Part shown: positions 13,849-21,327 of the stretch, one piece after another
How positions within the stretch are numbered: position 1 is the first letter of the stretch
Layout of the letters: the number at the start of each line of letters is the position of its first letter
DNA from: Fimbriimonadaceae bacterium
GTDB taxonomy: Bacteria; Armatimonadota; Fimbriimonadia; Fimbriimonadales; Fimbriimonadaceae
Reading direction: 5' to 3'
DNA length: 22,626 nt
Assembly (NCBI GenBank): GCA_020849075.1
Contig: JADLGZ010000048.1
Location: 1-22,626 of the forward strand
Notes under the pieces: generated by a model
What the model was told of the DNA's origin: nothing
What the model saw: the letters and a program-made list of their open reading frames with translations, nothing else
The model's database searches: none
Translations under genes and position numbers: made by a program

Positions 13849-15038
13849 CTTCGGTAGCGCAAGAAAACCTCATCGCCGACTTGCTTTGAGCTCACTATCT
13901 CCCAACGTTCAACACTCTCTCGCGGAAACGCCTCACCACCGGCTATGGTCGGAGAGTCTTTGCCAAGCTTCAACTTCGCCGTCTGCGTTACAAACACTTC
14001 ATCTACCACTCCGGCCCGGAACAAGGATGCATTGAGTTCGCTCCCCCCCTCACAGAGGAGCCGTCCGACGCCGTACTTCTCCTTCAACATGGATAGAGTC
14101 CGTGGCCAATCCGCCGTATCGCTTGGACCCAAGGTGGCCACCCGTGGAGCTTTAAAGAACGCGTGGCTCTGGTCAAGGTCACCGGATCTAGAAACCACAA
14201 TCCTGAGGAGGCGATCATCGAACCGGATGTTAGGAGTTGCGCGAAGGGTGCCCGCACCAATCATCACCGCATCAGCGCACGATTCAAGATAGCGCATCGT
14301 TGCATGGTCAGCCTTGCTACCGAGATCCATCACCGGTTCGTCACGCTTCCCAGTGATAATTTTGCCGTCCATCGTCGTTGCCATATTGATAAAAACAAAA
14401 GGGCGATCCTTGGGGATGTTAAAGTCCAAACCCGCATAAACACCCGTTGCCCCAGAGTCTCCACGTGCCGCAATCACGGCCTGCTTAAGGACAGAATAAG
14501 GTTGCTCAGCATAGCGCTCCCCGCCGATCCAAAAGGTCGGTACATTGTAAACGCCAGCCGCATAGGCTGGGTCATCAAAAACGACAACTTCCGACCGGTA
14601 CCTTTGATCTACCACCGCACCTTCGAGCTCATCAAGGTCATCCATCAACCCGGCAGCTAGAAACTTCAGTACCGGCAAGTCATTGATGCGAAGCCCCTGC
14701 TTCCAATAGGCTTCGTATAGGCGTTCCAGATACTCTTGCCCGACTCCCTTTGCTTTGGCGTATTCCAGAGCTTGGTGAGCACGAAAGGTTCGCATGCCAG
14801 GCGGCCCCTTCACTGGCTCTAATCCTTCCGCTGCCAATGCGAGGTCGTACCTAGTCGGAGTTGGGGGCCGATTGCTCTTTTCTGCAGTTGAGGCGGGGGG
14901 CCAGGCCATTCCTTCGGGGTACAGCTCAAATCCTCGCCATTCAAACTGAACCCCAAGCTCAGCACGAAGTCGCCGAGCTTGGCTCAGGCCAATCCAGCAC
15001 CAAGGGCATATAAAGTCATGTGCAACGGGGATCACCAT
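13845..15038 (-). CDS. Fusion of DsbA/FrnE-family thiol oxidoreductase and RibD C-terminal reductase domain
   Basis: Residues 1-200 form a DsbA/FrnE-like thioredoxin fold: active site CPWC at 11-14, an inserted helical domain, and GVYNVPTFWIGGE with the cis-proline P167. Residues about 212-397 match the RibD C-terminal, dihydrofolate-reductase-like domain: FINMATTMDGKI, the DAVMIGAGTLRATPN nucleotide-binding loop and LLCEGGSELNASLF. In riboflavin synthesis that domain reduces a ribosylamino-pyrimidine with NADPH, but stand-alone homologues have other substrates. There is no export signal, so the protein is cytosolic. ATG 15038 has a good GGAGGGG 6 nt upstream and TAAAAT 12 nt upstream. The stop overlaps the permease start, so it heads the ABC operon. 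No other rib gene is nearby. Confidence 0.82.
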   Translation of the reverse strand: MVIPVAHDFICPWCWIGLSQARRLRAELGVQFEWRGFELYPEGMAWPPASTAEKSNRPPTPTRYDLALAAEGLEPVKGPPGMRTFRAHQALEYAKAKGVGQEYLERLYEAYWKQGLRINDLPVLKFLAAGLMDDLDELEGAVVDQRYRSEVVVFDDPAYAAGVYNVPTFWIGGERYAEQPYSVLKQAVIAARGDSGATGVYAGLDFNIPKDRPFVFINMATTMDGKIITGKRDEPVMDLGSKADHATMRYLESCADAVMIGAGTLRATPNIRFDDRLLRIVVSRSGDLDQSHAFFKAPRVATLGPSDTADWPRTLSMLKEKYGVGRLLCEGGSELNASLFRAGVVDEVFVTQTAKLKLGKDSPTIAGGEAFPRESVERWEIVSSKQVGDEVFLRYRR

Positions 15039-15107
15039 TGGTGCCCCTCCATTTTACTTGCCGCAGTGGAGGAGGACGCGGGATCGCGTAAGATAGTGTG
15101 TTACACA

Positions 15108-15416
15108 ATGAGTACTGCAAAAGCGACCGTCGAGAGGATACTGGCGCAGCTGGAACATCTACCAATCCGGACCCGGCCCATGTTTGGAGAGTACGGAATC
15201 TATTTTGACGACACAATTTTCGGCCTTATTGCCGACGACACGCTCTTCGTAAAGAAGACGCCCTTTAGCAATGGCCTTGTTGGCGACTCACAGGATGCGC
15301 CGCCCTATCCCGGTGCCAAACCCTACGTCAGGGTTACCGACGACCAGCTAGCAGACGCCAGTTGGCTTCGTACGTTCGTGATCGAAACAGCAGGAATGCT
15401 TCCATCAAAGAAGTAG
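15108..15416 (+). CDS. TfoX N-terminal domain protein
   Basis: The 102-residue protein consists of one TfoX_N domain: an initial helix ATVERILAQLEHL, then the characteristic RPMFGEYGIYFDDTIFGLIADDTLFVKKTP and PYVRVTDDQLADASWL. TfoX/Sxy of gammaproteobacteria activates competence genes together with CRP, but single TfoX_N proteins are widespread and mostly uncharacterised, so competence control is not assumed. ATG 15108 is chosen because it starts right at the domain; an upstream in-frame start (14979) would overlap the divergent fusion gene. The start lies 69 nt from that gene. The only -10-like sequence, TAGTGT 8 nt upstream, is weak. Confidence 0.75.
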   Translation: MSTAKATVERILAQLEHLPIRTRPMFGEYGIYFDDTIFGLIADDTLFVKKTPFSNGLVGDSQDAPPYPGAKPYVRVTDDQLADASWLRTFVIETAGMLPSKK

Positions 15417-15454
15417 ATCCACAAAGTTGGCCACCGCTTGGGTGTAATCGCAGT

Positions 15455-15943
15455 ATGGAACGGATTTGGGCCGCTTGGCGAGCACGATATGTCACTCACG
15501 AGAGCGAAGACAGAGACGACGTCTGCATTTTCGAGGCTCTTCCTTCGCTCGGCAATGACCGTGAGGCCCTCATTTTGCACCGGGGCGAAACTGCCTTCGT
15601 CCTCATGAACTTGTACCCCTACACGAGCGGGCACCTCATGATCGCGCCTTATCGCCACACCGCCGACCTTCAGTCCCTTTCGGACAGCGAACTCTTAGAG
15701 ATCAATCAACTGGTCACGAAATGTGTGGGATGGATCTCCGCTTGCTATAGGCCGCAGGGGTTCAATATTGGGGTGAATCTGGGATCCGCTGGCGGAGCAG
15801 GAATACCGGATCATGTGCATTGGCATGTCGTACCTCGATGGGCCGGCGACACAAACTTTATGAGTGCCATCGGCGAAACTCGCGTTCTGCCCGAGAGTTT
15901 GCAAGATAGCTACGATCGATTACTAGCAGCAATCAAGTCTTAG
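15455..15943 (+). CDS. HIT-family nucleotide hydrolase/transferase (Ap4A phosphorylase-like)
   Basis: HIT proteins hydrolyse or transfer nucleoside monophosphates through a histidine triad. The triad here is HVHWHV near the end, preceded by GFNIGVNLGSAGGAGIPDH, the typical nucleotide loop. The start MERIWAAWRARYV and the segment LMNLYPYTSGHLMIAPYRH match the bacterial group related to Ap4A phosphorylase. The zinc-type CXXC often found after the start is reduced to CIFE, so the structural metal site is probably absent. Length is 162 residues. TGTAAT (15443-15448) ends 6 nt before ATG 15455. The gene converges on queE with a 4-nt gap. Confidence 0.83.
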   Translation: MERIWAAWRARYVTHESEDRDDVCIFEALPSLGNDREALILHRGETAFVLMNLYPYTSGHLMIAPYRHTADLQSLSDSELLEINQLVTKCVGWISACYRPQGFNIGVNLGSAGGAGIPDHVHWHVVPRWAGDTNFMSAIGETRVLPESLQDSYDRLLAAIKS

Positions 15944-15947
15944 AACC

Positions 15948-16637
15948 TTACGTCCCTCTTGTGTTACCAAAGAGGTCAATGTGAAGCCGCTGGCCGAGCG
16001 TGAATCCGAGTTCCTTGCAAATCGGTTCAAGCAGTTTGCTTCGCCGATGCAAGGTCTCAGTATCTGTTCCCTCCGGCATGAGGATTACGTTGGCTGCGTC
16101 GGCGTTTAATGCCTGCAAGAGTTCCGTTATCTCGTCAACTCCTGGTTCATCATGCTCGGGGTTAACCACGAACTTGAGTTGATGATCATAGCTGGTGATC
16201 AGGTTTCGAAGTACATCCAGATTGAGCCGCAGGTCCTCGTGGCGTGCCTCCCAATCCGTTCCGATGGGAGTGGAATGGCGCAACTTCGGCGAGATGGACA
16301 TGAGATCGCAAGACAAGGTGCGTGCAACTGTGCCCGCTGTCTCGATCGTGATAATTTTCCCACCCTCCCGAAGTCCAGCACACAAGGGCACAACCCCCTC
16401 AAACAGCATGGGCTCACCCCCCGTGACAACCACGTCTTTGATGGGGCTAGAGAGAAGTTCATCCAAAATATCGGGGACGCTGCGCACCGGCCCTTCGGGC
16501 TCCCAACTGGCGTATGGGGTATCGCACCAAATACACCGAAGATTGCACCCGCTGAGGCGGACAAAAATACTACGGCGACCGGTCCAGAAGCCCTCCCCCT
16601 GGATGCTCTCAAAGGTCTCTGCTATACGGAGTTTCAT
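15948..16637 (-). CDS. queE: 7-carboxy-7-deazaguanine synthase (radical SAM)
   Basis: QueE converts carboxytetrahydropterin to 7-carboxy-7-deazaguanine, the ring-contraction step on the way to preQ0 and queuosine. The protein starts MKLRIAETFESIQGEGFWTG, a QueE hallmark, and holds the radical-SAM cluster cysteines C31, C35 and C38 (CNLRCIWC), then the GGEP motif at 73-76. It has 229 residues from ATG 16637, a normal length. An in-frame TTG at 16679 would add 14 residues before the conserved start and is less likely. TATTAT (16688 to 16683) may be its -10 box and would give a leader of about 40 nt. No other queuosine gene is in the window. Confidence 0.88.
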   Translation of the reverse strand: MKLRIAETFESIQGEGFWTGRRSIFVRLSGCNLRCIWCDTPYASWEPEGPVRSVPDILDELLSSPIKDVVVTGGEPMLFEGVVPLCAGLREGGKIITIETAGTVARTLSCDLMSISPKLRHSTPIGTDWEARHEDLRLNLDVLRNLITSYDHQLKFVVNPEHDEPGVDEITELLQALNADAANVILMPEGTDTETLHRRSKLLEPICKELGFTLGQRLHIDLFGNTRGT

Positions 16638-16681
16638 GTTCTTCGTGACCCAGTTGCCGACGTGAACATTGTGCCTCAACT

Positions 16682-16687
16682 CATAAT
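16682..16687 (+). promoter_or_regulatory. -10-like CATAAT before argS
   Basis: CATAAT ends exactly 6 nt before the argS ATG at 16694, so transcription would start at the A of the start codon. It partly overlaps TATTAT (16688 to 16683) on the other strand, which may serve queE. The intervening AGAGGC could also be read as a poor Shine-Dalgarno. Confidence 0.5.
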
Positions 16688-16693
16688 AGAGGC

Positions 16694-18532
16694 ATGATCC
16701 GAGAAGCCCTAGCCGTGAAGGTGGCCAATGTGGTCTCGAACATGCACGCTAAAGGCAAGATCCCTGTCGCTTCCTTAGGCCCAATCGAAATCGCCGACAC
16801 AAAGCAGCCGGAACACGGGGATTTCGCCTGCAACATTGCGATGGCAGGTTCAAAGTTGGCGGGAATGAACCCGCGCGCCCTTGGGGAATTAATAGCAGGC
16901 GAACTCGCCGGAGACGAAGCGTTTGAATCGATTGAGGTCGCAGGCCCAGGCTTCATCAACTTTCGACTTCGCAATACCTATGTTTCAAACTTTGTCACAC
17001 TCGTGTCACGTACATCACTCCTCCCGACACCGCTGAGCCGGCAGAAGATCAATGTTGAGTTTGTGTCTGTTAACCCCAATGGCCCCATCACCATCGGTTC
17101 AGGGCGTGGCGCCGCCTACGGCTCCACCCTATGCAATGTTCTCGAAGCGGCGGGCCACCAGGTCCATCGTGAGTATTACGTCAACGACGGCGTTAACAGC
17201 GAGCAAATGCGCCTGTTTGCGGAGTCGATAAAGGCAATTCTGGAAGGCCAGCCAGTGCCGGACAATGGCTACAAAGGTGACTATGTCCAGAATGTGGCTG
17301 AGATACTCCGTACAGATGTTGGGCCGGATGCCGGTCTTGACACACTCAAGGCCCATGCCGAGAGGCTCATGGTTGCTAAGCAACGGGAAGACCTCCATGC
17401 CTTCGGAGTTAGCTTCGATACGTGGTTCAGCGAGCAATCTCTTCATGATGGCGGCGAGGTTGAGGCTGAGGTGACGGCCCTGCTCAATAGCGGCATTGCA
17501 GACAGCGAGCCGGTGCGCGTCAAACTTAAGCTTGCCAAAGGTGGCAAGGTTGAAAGCGTCGAACAAGAACCCCAGGACGAAGGGGGCACGCTATGGCTAC
17601 GATCAACAAAGTTCGGTGACGACATGGACCGAGTTTTGCGGCGGCGTGACGGAAGGCTGACCTATATCGCGAGCGATATTGCCTACCACAAGGATAAGTT
17701 CAATCGCCCACACCATGCCGACAAGTTGATCACAGTTTTGGGGCCGGATCACCATGGGTACATCGGCCGACTTCAAGCGGTGGTTGCGGCAATGCTGATC
17801 GCAGATGGTCAAGTTGAAGGGCGACCGGGCAACACCCAGCTCAGCGAGACGGATGCGCAGCTTTTCAGAAGCGGCATGGAACGGGATCTGTGCTTGGCGG
17901 CAACCGAGCTCGCTCGGAAAATGCTTGACGTCCAGATTTTTCAGCTCGTAAGGTTCCTCAAGGATGGCAAGCCGGCTCCGATGCGCAAACGGGACGGCAA
18001 TATCTTCGCCTTGATTGACCTTATCAATGAAATCGGTGAGAAGATGCGACCGGAAGGAATGCCTGAAGAAAAGCAGCAAGCTGGATCGGATGTTGCTCGC
18101 TTCTTCTATTTGATGAGGTCCCACGATACGACATTTGACTTTGACCTCAGCCTGGCCGAAACGAAGAGTGACGATAACCCCGTATTCTATGTTCAATACG
18201 CCCACGCTCGTATTAGTTCGATCCTGAGGAAAGCAGAACTTGAACCAAAGGCTGGCGAATACACTGAACGGCCAGAAACCGAACTAATCAAGAAAGTCGT
18301 TGATCTTCCGAATGAGATCCGTCGATGTGCGGAGGACTACGGAGTTCATCGGCTTGTTACCTACTCGATCGAGTTAGCGCGAGCATTTCACCACTTTTAC
18401 AATGAGTGTCGAGTCATTGACCCGGAGAACATTGCAACCACGCAATCTCGCTTGGCTTTATGTCAAGTGACGCAAATTGCTCTGCAAACAACGTTAGGAC
18501 TATTAGGTGTCTCTGCGCCAGAGGCAATGTGA
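16694..18532 (+). CDS. argS: Arginyl-tRNA synthetase
   Basis: ArgRS charges tRNA-Arg. The 612-residue protein has the N-terminal Add-1 domain (about 1-110, with EHGDFACNIAM and GPGFINFRL), the class I catalytic core, and the anticodon-binding C terminus (DDNPVFYVQYAHARISSIL onwards). The signature regions are unusual: the HIGH motif reads NPNGPITIGSGRG (TIGS at 133-136, neither histidine kept), and the KMSKR equivalent reads APMRKRDGN (430-433). An extra segment of roughly 35 residues (about 373-412) precedes the second signature. Overall length and order still fit ArgRS well, and GPDHHGYIGR is intact. The start ATG sits 6 nt after CATAAT. Confidence 0.93.
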   Translation: MIREALAVKVANVVSNMHAKGKIPVASLGPIEIADTKQPEHGDFACNIAMAGSKLAGMNPRALGELIAGELAGDEAFESIEVAGPGFINFRLRNTYVSNFVTLVSRTSLLPTPLSRQKINVEFVSVNPNGPITIGSGRGAAYGSTLCNVLEAAGHQVHREYYVNDGVNSEQMRLFAESIKAILEGQPVPDNGYKGDYVQNVAEILRTDVGPDAGLDTLKAHAERLMVAKQREDLHAFGVSFDTWFSEQSLHDGGEVEAEVTALLNSGIADSEPVRVKLKLAKGGKVESVEQEPQDEGGTLWLRSTKFGDDMDRVLRRRDGRLTYIASDIAYHKDKFNRPHHADKLITVLGPDHHGYIGRLQAVVAAMLIADGQVEGRPGNTQLSETDAQLFRSGMERDLCLAATELARKMLDVQIFQLVRFLKDGKPAPMRKRDGNIFALIDLINEIGEKMRPEGMPEEKQQAGSDVARFFYLMRSHDTTFDFDLSLAETKSDDNPVFYVQYAHARISSILRKAELEPKAGEYTERPETELIKKVVDLPNEIRRCAEDYGVHRLVTYSIELARAFHHFYNECRVIDPENIATTQSRLALCQVTQIALQTTLGLLGVSAPEAM

Positions 18533-18544
18533 CGGGTTCAGCAT

Positions 18545-18727
18545 ATGTTGAAGGAGTATTTGTTCAGAGGCTTGGTTGGCGGATTGTTTGGTGGGCTCAC
18601 CGGATTCGGCTACCACTCATATGTGGTCAACAATTCCAGCGTATGCATTTCTTGCGATAAGACGCCAACGCCCATCATTGCGGGCACGATAGCGGGCATC
18701 ATTCTTGCCTGCTTTGGCCGGCGATGA
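18545..18727 (+). CDS. Small membrane protein, DUF6132-like
   Basis: The 60-residue product has two hydrophobic helices (about 8-30, GLVGGLFGGLTGFGYHSYVV, and 42-57, PIIAGTIAGIILACF) separated by a loop with two cysteines (VCISCDKTP). The glycine-rich helices and the cysteine loop resemble the DUF6132 small membrane proteins; function is unknown. It starts 12 nt after argS, and its TGA overlaps the hemW start as ATGA (18724-18727), which argues that it is truly translated. Confidence 0.6.
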   Translation: MLKEYLFRGLVGGLFGGLTGFGYHSYVVNNSSVCISCDKTPTPIIAGTIAGIILACFGRR

Positions 18728-19818
18728 GTCCCGTTGCCGTTTATGTTCACGCACCATTCTGCCCTTCAAAGTGTGGCTACTGCGACTTTAACTCCTATGC
18801 CATGTCGGGGCAAATCGTTGACGATACTGTCGCCGCAACGATCAAAGAAATCAGGAGTTCCCCCTGGGGTGGCCGGCCCGCCAAGACCATCTTCTTCGGC
18901 GGCGGGACACCAACCTTTCTCTCAGCCGATCACTTGCATTCAATTCTTGATGCGGTCATTTCCACGCATCCCCCGATCGAGGGTTGCGAGATCTCGAGCG
19001 AAGCGAACCCCGGCACCGTAGACGCTTCCAAGTTCAAGTCCATGCGACAAAGTGGATTCAACCGCATTAGCCTTGGAGCTCAAAGCTTCGTACCCGAGGA
19101 GTTGGCCCGTCTCGGTCGAGTCCATGGGCCGACGGAGATCGGTCGTGCCGTCCTCGCGGCAAGGGATGCTGGCTTTACCAACGTCAACATTGACCTCATG
19201 TTCGCTTTGCCGGGCCAGAGCCTCAGGGTTTGGGAGCAGAATCTTGAGGCGGCATTGTCCCTAAATACCGATCACCTAAGCCTCTACTGTTTGACCATTG
19301 AACCAAACACCCGATTCTATAAGCTGAACCTCAAGGGCATGCTTGATCTCCCCGATGATGAGCAGCAGGTTTCTATGTACGAAATGGCCTGTGCGATGAC
19401 GGCGGCGGCAGGACTCGATCAATACGAAATCTCTAATTTTGCAAAACCAAGCATGCAGTCTCAGCACAACCTTTGCTACTGGCGATGCGAGGAATATCTG
19501 GGCTACGGCCCGGGGGCAGTTGGGCGTGTTGGAGACACTAGGTACACGAATCTTAAGCATCCAAGCAGGTACGAGTCGGCAGTCAGTAGTGGTGAGAAGC
19601 TCTGGTGTGAGGAAGAGCGTTTGGATGAGACTACTTTGCGCCTTGAGCGCATCATGTTGGGGATACGACTTCAAGAGGGACTGGGTACCGGATGCCTAGA
19701 TCTTGATTCAATCCATGGTCTAGAAGCAAAGGGTTGGGTGGAAAGAAGGACTGACCGCATACGACTTACCCCCGAGGGCCGTCACTTTTGCAGTGAAGTC
19801 GCGCTCGCCTTGGCATGA
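18724..19818 (+). CDS. hemW: Radical SAM heme chaperone HemW
   Basis: HemW is related to oxygen-independent coproporphyrinogen oxidase HemN but acts as a heme-binding chaperone. The 364-residue protein has the short N terminus of HemW, the cluster motif C13-PSK-C17-GY-C20 followed by DFNSYA, GGGTPTFLS near 59-67, and the conserved blocks EANPGTV, RISLGAQSF, NIDLMFALPGQ and YEISNFAKP. The fourth cysteine used by HemN (CXXXCXXCXC) is absent, as in HemW. A small winged-helix-like C terminus (GWVERRTDRIRLTPEGR) completes it. It is coupled to the small membrane gene upstream. Confidence 0.9.
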   Translation: MSPVAVYVHAPFCPSKCGYCDFNSYAMSGQIVDDTVAATIKEIRSSPWGGRPAKTIFFGGGTPTFLSADHLHSILDAVISTHPPIEGCEISSEANPGTVDASKFKSMRQSGFNRISLGAQSFVPEELARLGRVHGPTEIGRAVLAARDAGFTNVNIDLMFALPGQSLRVWEQNLEAALSLNTDHLSLYCLTIEPNTRFYKLNLKGMLDLPDDEQQVSMYEMACAMTAAAGLDQYEISNFAKPSMQSQHNLCYWRCEEYLGYGPGAVGRVGDTRYTNLKHPSRYESAVSSGEKLWCEEERLDETTLRLERIMLGIRLQEGLGTGCLDLDSIHGLEAKGWVERRTDRIRLTPEGRHFCSEVALALA

Positions 19819-19839
19819 GCCGTCCTGCAGGTTGCCTGC

Positions 19840-19845
19840 CATAAT
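19840..19845 (+). promoter_or_regulatory. -10-like CATAAT before pyrR
   Basis: CATAAT ends 7 nt before the pyrR ATG at 19853 and lies in the 34-nt gap after hemW. It implies a nearly leaderless pyr operon transcript. No -35 consensus is clear. Confidence 0.45.
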
Positions 19846-19852
19846 CCAAGCC

Positions 19853-20380
19853 ATGAGCCAAATCGTCATGGACGCGGCTGGCATCAAGCGCACCTTGGGG
19901 CGCTTGGCCCACGAAATCCTCGAGAGCAACGGCGGTGCCAAGGATGTCGTTGTCGTGGGCATTCTCCGGCGAGGGTGGCCGGTTGCAAAAAGGGTTGCCT
20001 TCATGATGGCTCAGATTGAGGATGCCGCCATTCCACACGGGAAATTGGACATCCGCCCTAGTCGTGATGACCAAAAGACGACGGAAGACGATACTGACAT
20101 CCCGTTCAGCATAGAAGGCAAGAATGTGGTCCTCGTGGACGAAGTGATCTTCACGGGGCGCACGATCCGCGCCGCCATGGATGCTCTAATGAAGCATGGA
20201 CGGCCCGCCAAAGTCCAGCTCGCCGTCATCATTGACCGAGGACACCGAGAGCTTCCCATCCAGCCAGACTTTTGCGGTAAACAACTGGACACAGAGCCCA
20301 CCGATTTCATTGATGTTCTGCTCACCGATGCGCAGGGAGAGGACGCGGTGGTGCTAATGTCAAACGGAGAGAGAACATGA
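19853..20380 (+). CDS. pyrR: Bifunctional pyr operon regulator / uracil phosphoribosyltransferase
   Basis: PyrR is a type I phosphoribosyltransferase that in Bacillus also binds pyr mRNA leaders to cause attenuation when UMP is plentiful. The 175-residue protein has the conserved VVGILRRGWPVAKRVAF region at 35-50 and the PRPP-binding loop VVLVDEVIFTGRT at 93-105. ATG 19853 gives a standard PyrR N terminus (IVMDAAGIKRTLGRLAHEI). It overlaps pyrB by 4 nt (ATGA). With almost no 5' leader and no gaps between the pyr genes, the usual RNA target has no room here, so in this operon it may act mainly as an enzyme or work differently. Confidence 0.9.
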   Translation: MSQIVMDAAGIKRTLGRLAHEILESNGGAKDVVVVGILRRGWPVAKRVAFMMAQIEDAAIPHGKLDIRPSRDDQKTTEDDTDIPFSIEGKNVVLVDEVIFTGRTIRAAMDALMKHGRPAKVQLAVIIDRGHRELPIQPDFCGKQLDTEPTDFIDVLLTDAQGEDAVVLMSNGERT

Positions 20381-21327
20381 GCCGAAATTTGTTGAGCATC
20401 CGCCACCTCAAGGCCGACGATATTCGTGACCTCATCAAAACTGCTCAGGATTTTAAGAAGCAAGTCACTGCGGGTAAGCCAATGCAGGATGTTCCCCGCA
20501 GAACGGTCGGGCTGTTGTTCTTCGAGGCATCAACCCGAACCCGCGTAAGCTTTGAGCAAGCAGCTCATTACCTTGGCTATAACATCAGCGTCTTTGCCGC
20601 CCAATCAAGCTCCTTGAGCAAGGGCGAAACCCTCAAGGACACCGTACTCACCCTAAAGGGGGAGCGGATTGAAGCCCTCGTGATTCGACACAGATCCAGC
20701 GGTTCGCCTCAGTTGGCCGCCAGGTTCTTTGGCGGACCAATAGTGAATGCTGGCGATGGCGAGCACGAACATCCAACGCAAGCTCTCGGCGATGCGCTGA
20801 CCATTCTCGAGCAACGTAAAACCATCAAAGGATTGAAGATCGCGATCGTGGGCGACGTTCTCCATAGCCGAGTTGCGCGTTCTAACGCTTGGCTCCTGAG
20901 CAAGCTCGGTGCAGAAGTCCGGTTTGTCGGCCCAAAGATTCTGATGCCCGCAAGTAATGCCCTACTTCCGGGCATGATTTACAACGACCTGCTCCCCGGG
21001 ATACAGGATTGCGACGTGGTGATGTGCCTTCGCTTACAGAAGGAGCGGATGGCGGACGGATTGCTCAGTTCGATAGGGCAGTATCGCCGATCGTATCAAA
21101 TCAACCGCGAGACATTGAAGATCGCCGCGCCTGACTGCTTGGTCATGCATCCAGGCCCAATCAACCGTGGTGTAGAACTGGATGATTGGGCTGCCGACGG
21201 CCCCTTCAGTGTGATTCAACGGCAAATTGAAAATGGCATCTTCGTAAGGATGGCGGCTCTTACGTGGGTCTTCGAACCGAAGACGATACCCAAGTCAACC
21301 AAAACCAAGAAGGGGGTAACGGTATGA
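20377..21327 (+). CDS. pyrB: Aspartate carbamoyltransferase catalytic subunit
   Basis: PyrB joins carbamoyl phosphate and aspartate to N-carbamoylaspartate, the first committed pyrimidine step. The 316-residue protein has the carbamoyl-phosphate motif STRTR at 52-56, SLSKGETLKDT (79-89), HRSSGS, HPTQAL at 132-137, MCLRLQKERM and HPGPINRGVEL. Length and motif order are those of the PyrR-linked, PyrI-independent bacterial enzymes. A lysine-rich tail follows residue 300. It overlaps both pyrR (20377-20380) and pyrC (21324-21327) by ATGA, so the three proteins are made together and may assemble. Confidence 0.95.
   Translation: MSRNLLSIRHLKADDIRDLIKTAQDFKKQVTAGKPMQDVPRRTVGLLFFEASTRTRVSFEQAAHYLGYNISVFAAQSSSLSKGETLKDTVLTLKGERIEALVIRHRSSGSPQLAARFFGGPIVNAGDGEHEHPTQALGDALTILEQRKTIKGLKIAIVGDVLHSRVARSNAWLLSKLGAEVRFVGPKILMPASNALLPGMIYNDLLPGIQDCDVVMCLRLQKERMADGLLSSIGQYRRSYQINRETLKIAAPDCLVMHPGPINRGVELDDWAADGPFSVIQRQIENGIFVRMAALTWVFEPKTIPKSTKTKKGVTV

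Noticed and set aside
14979..15107. N-terminal extension of the TfoX_N gene
   Set aside because: The extra 43 codons overlap the divergent fusion gene and carry no TfoX similarity; the domain begins at ATG 15108.
15362..15454. N-terminal extension of the HIT gene overlapping the TfoX_N gene
   Set aside because: The conserved HIT start is MERIWAAWRARYV at 15455, directly after a TGTAAT box.
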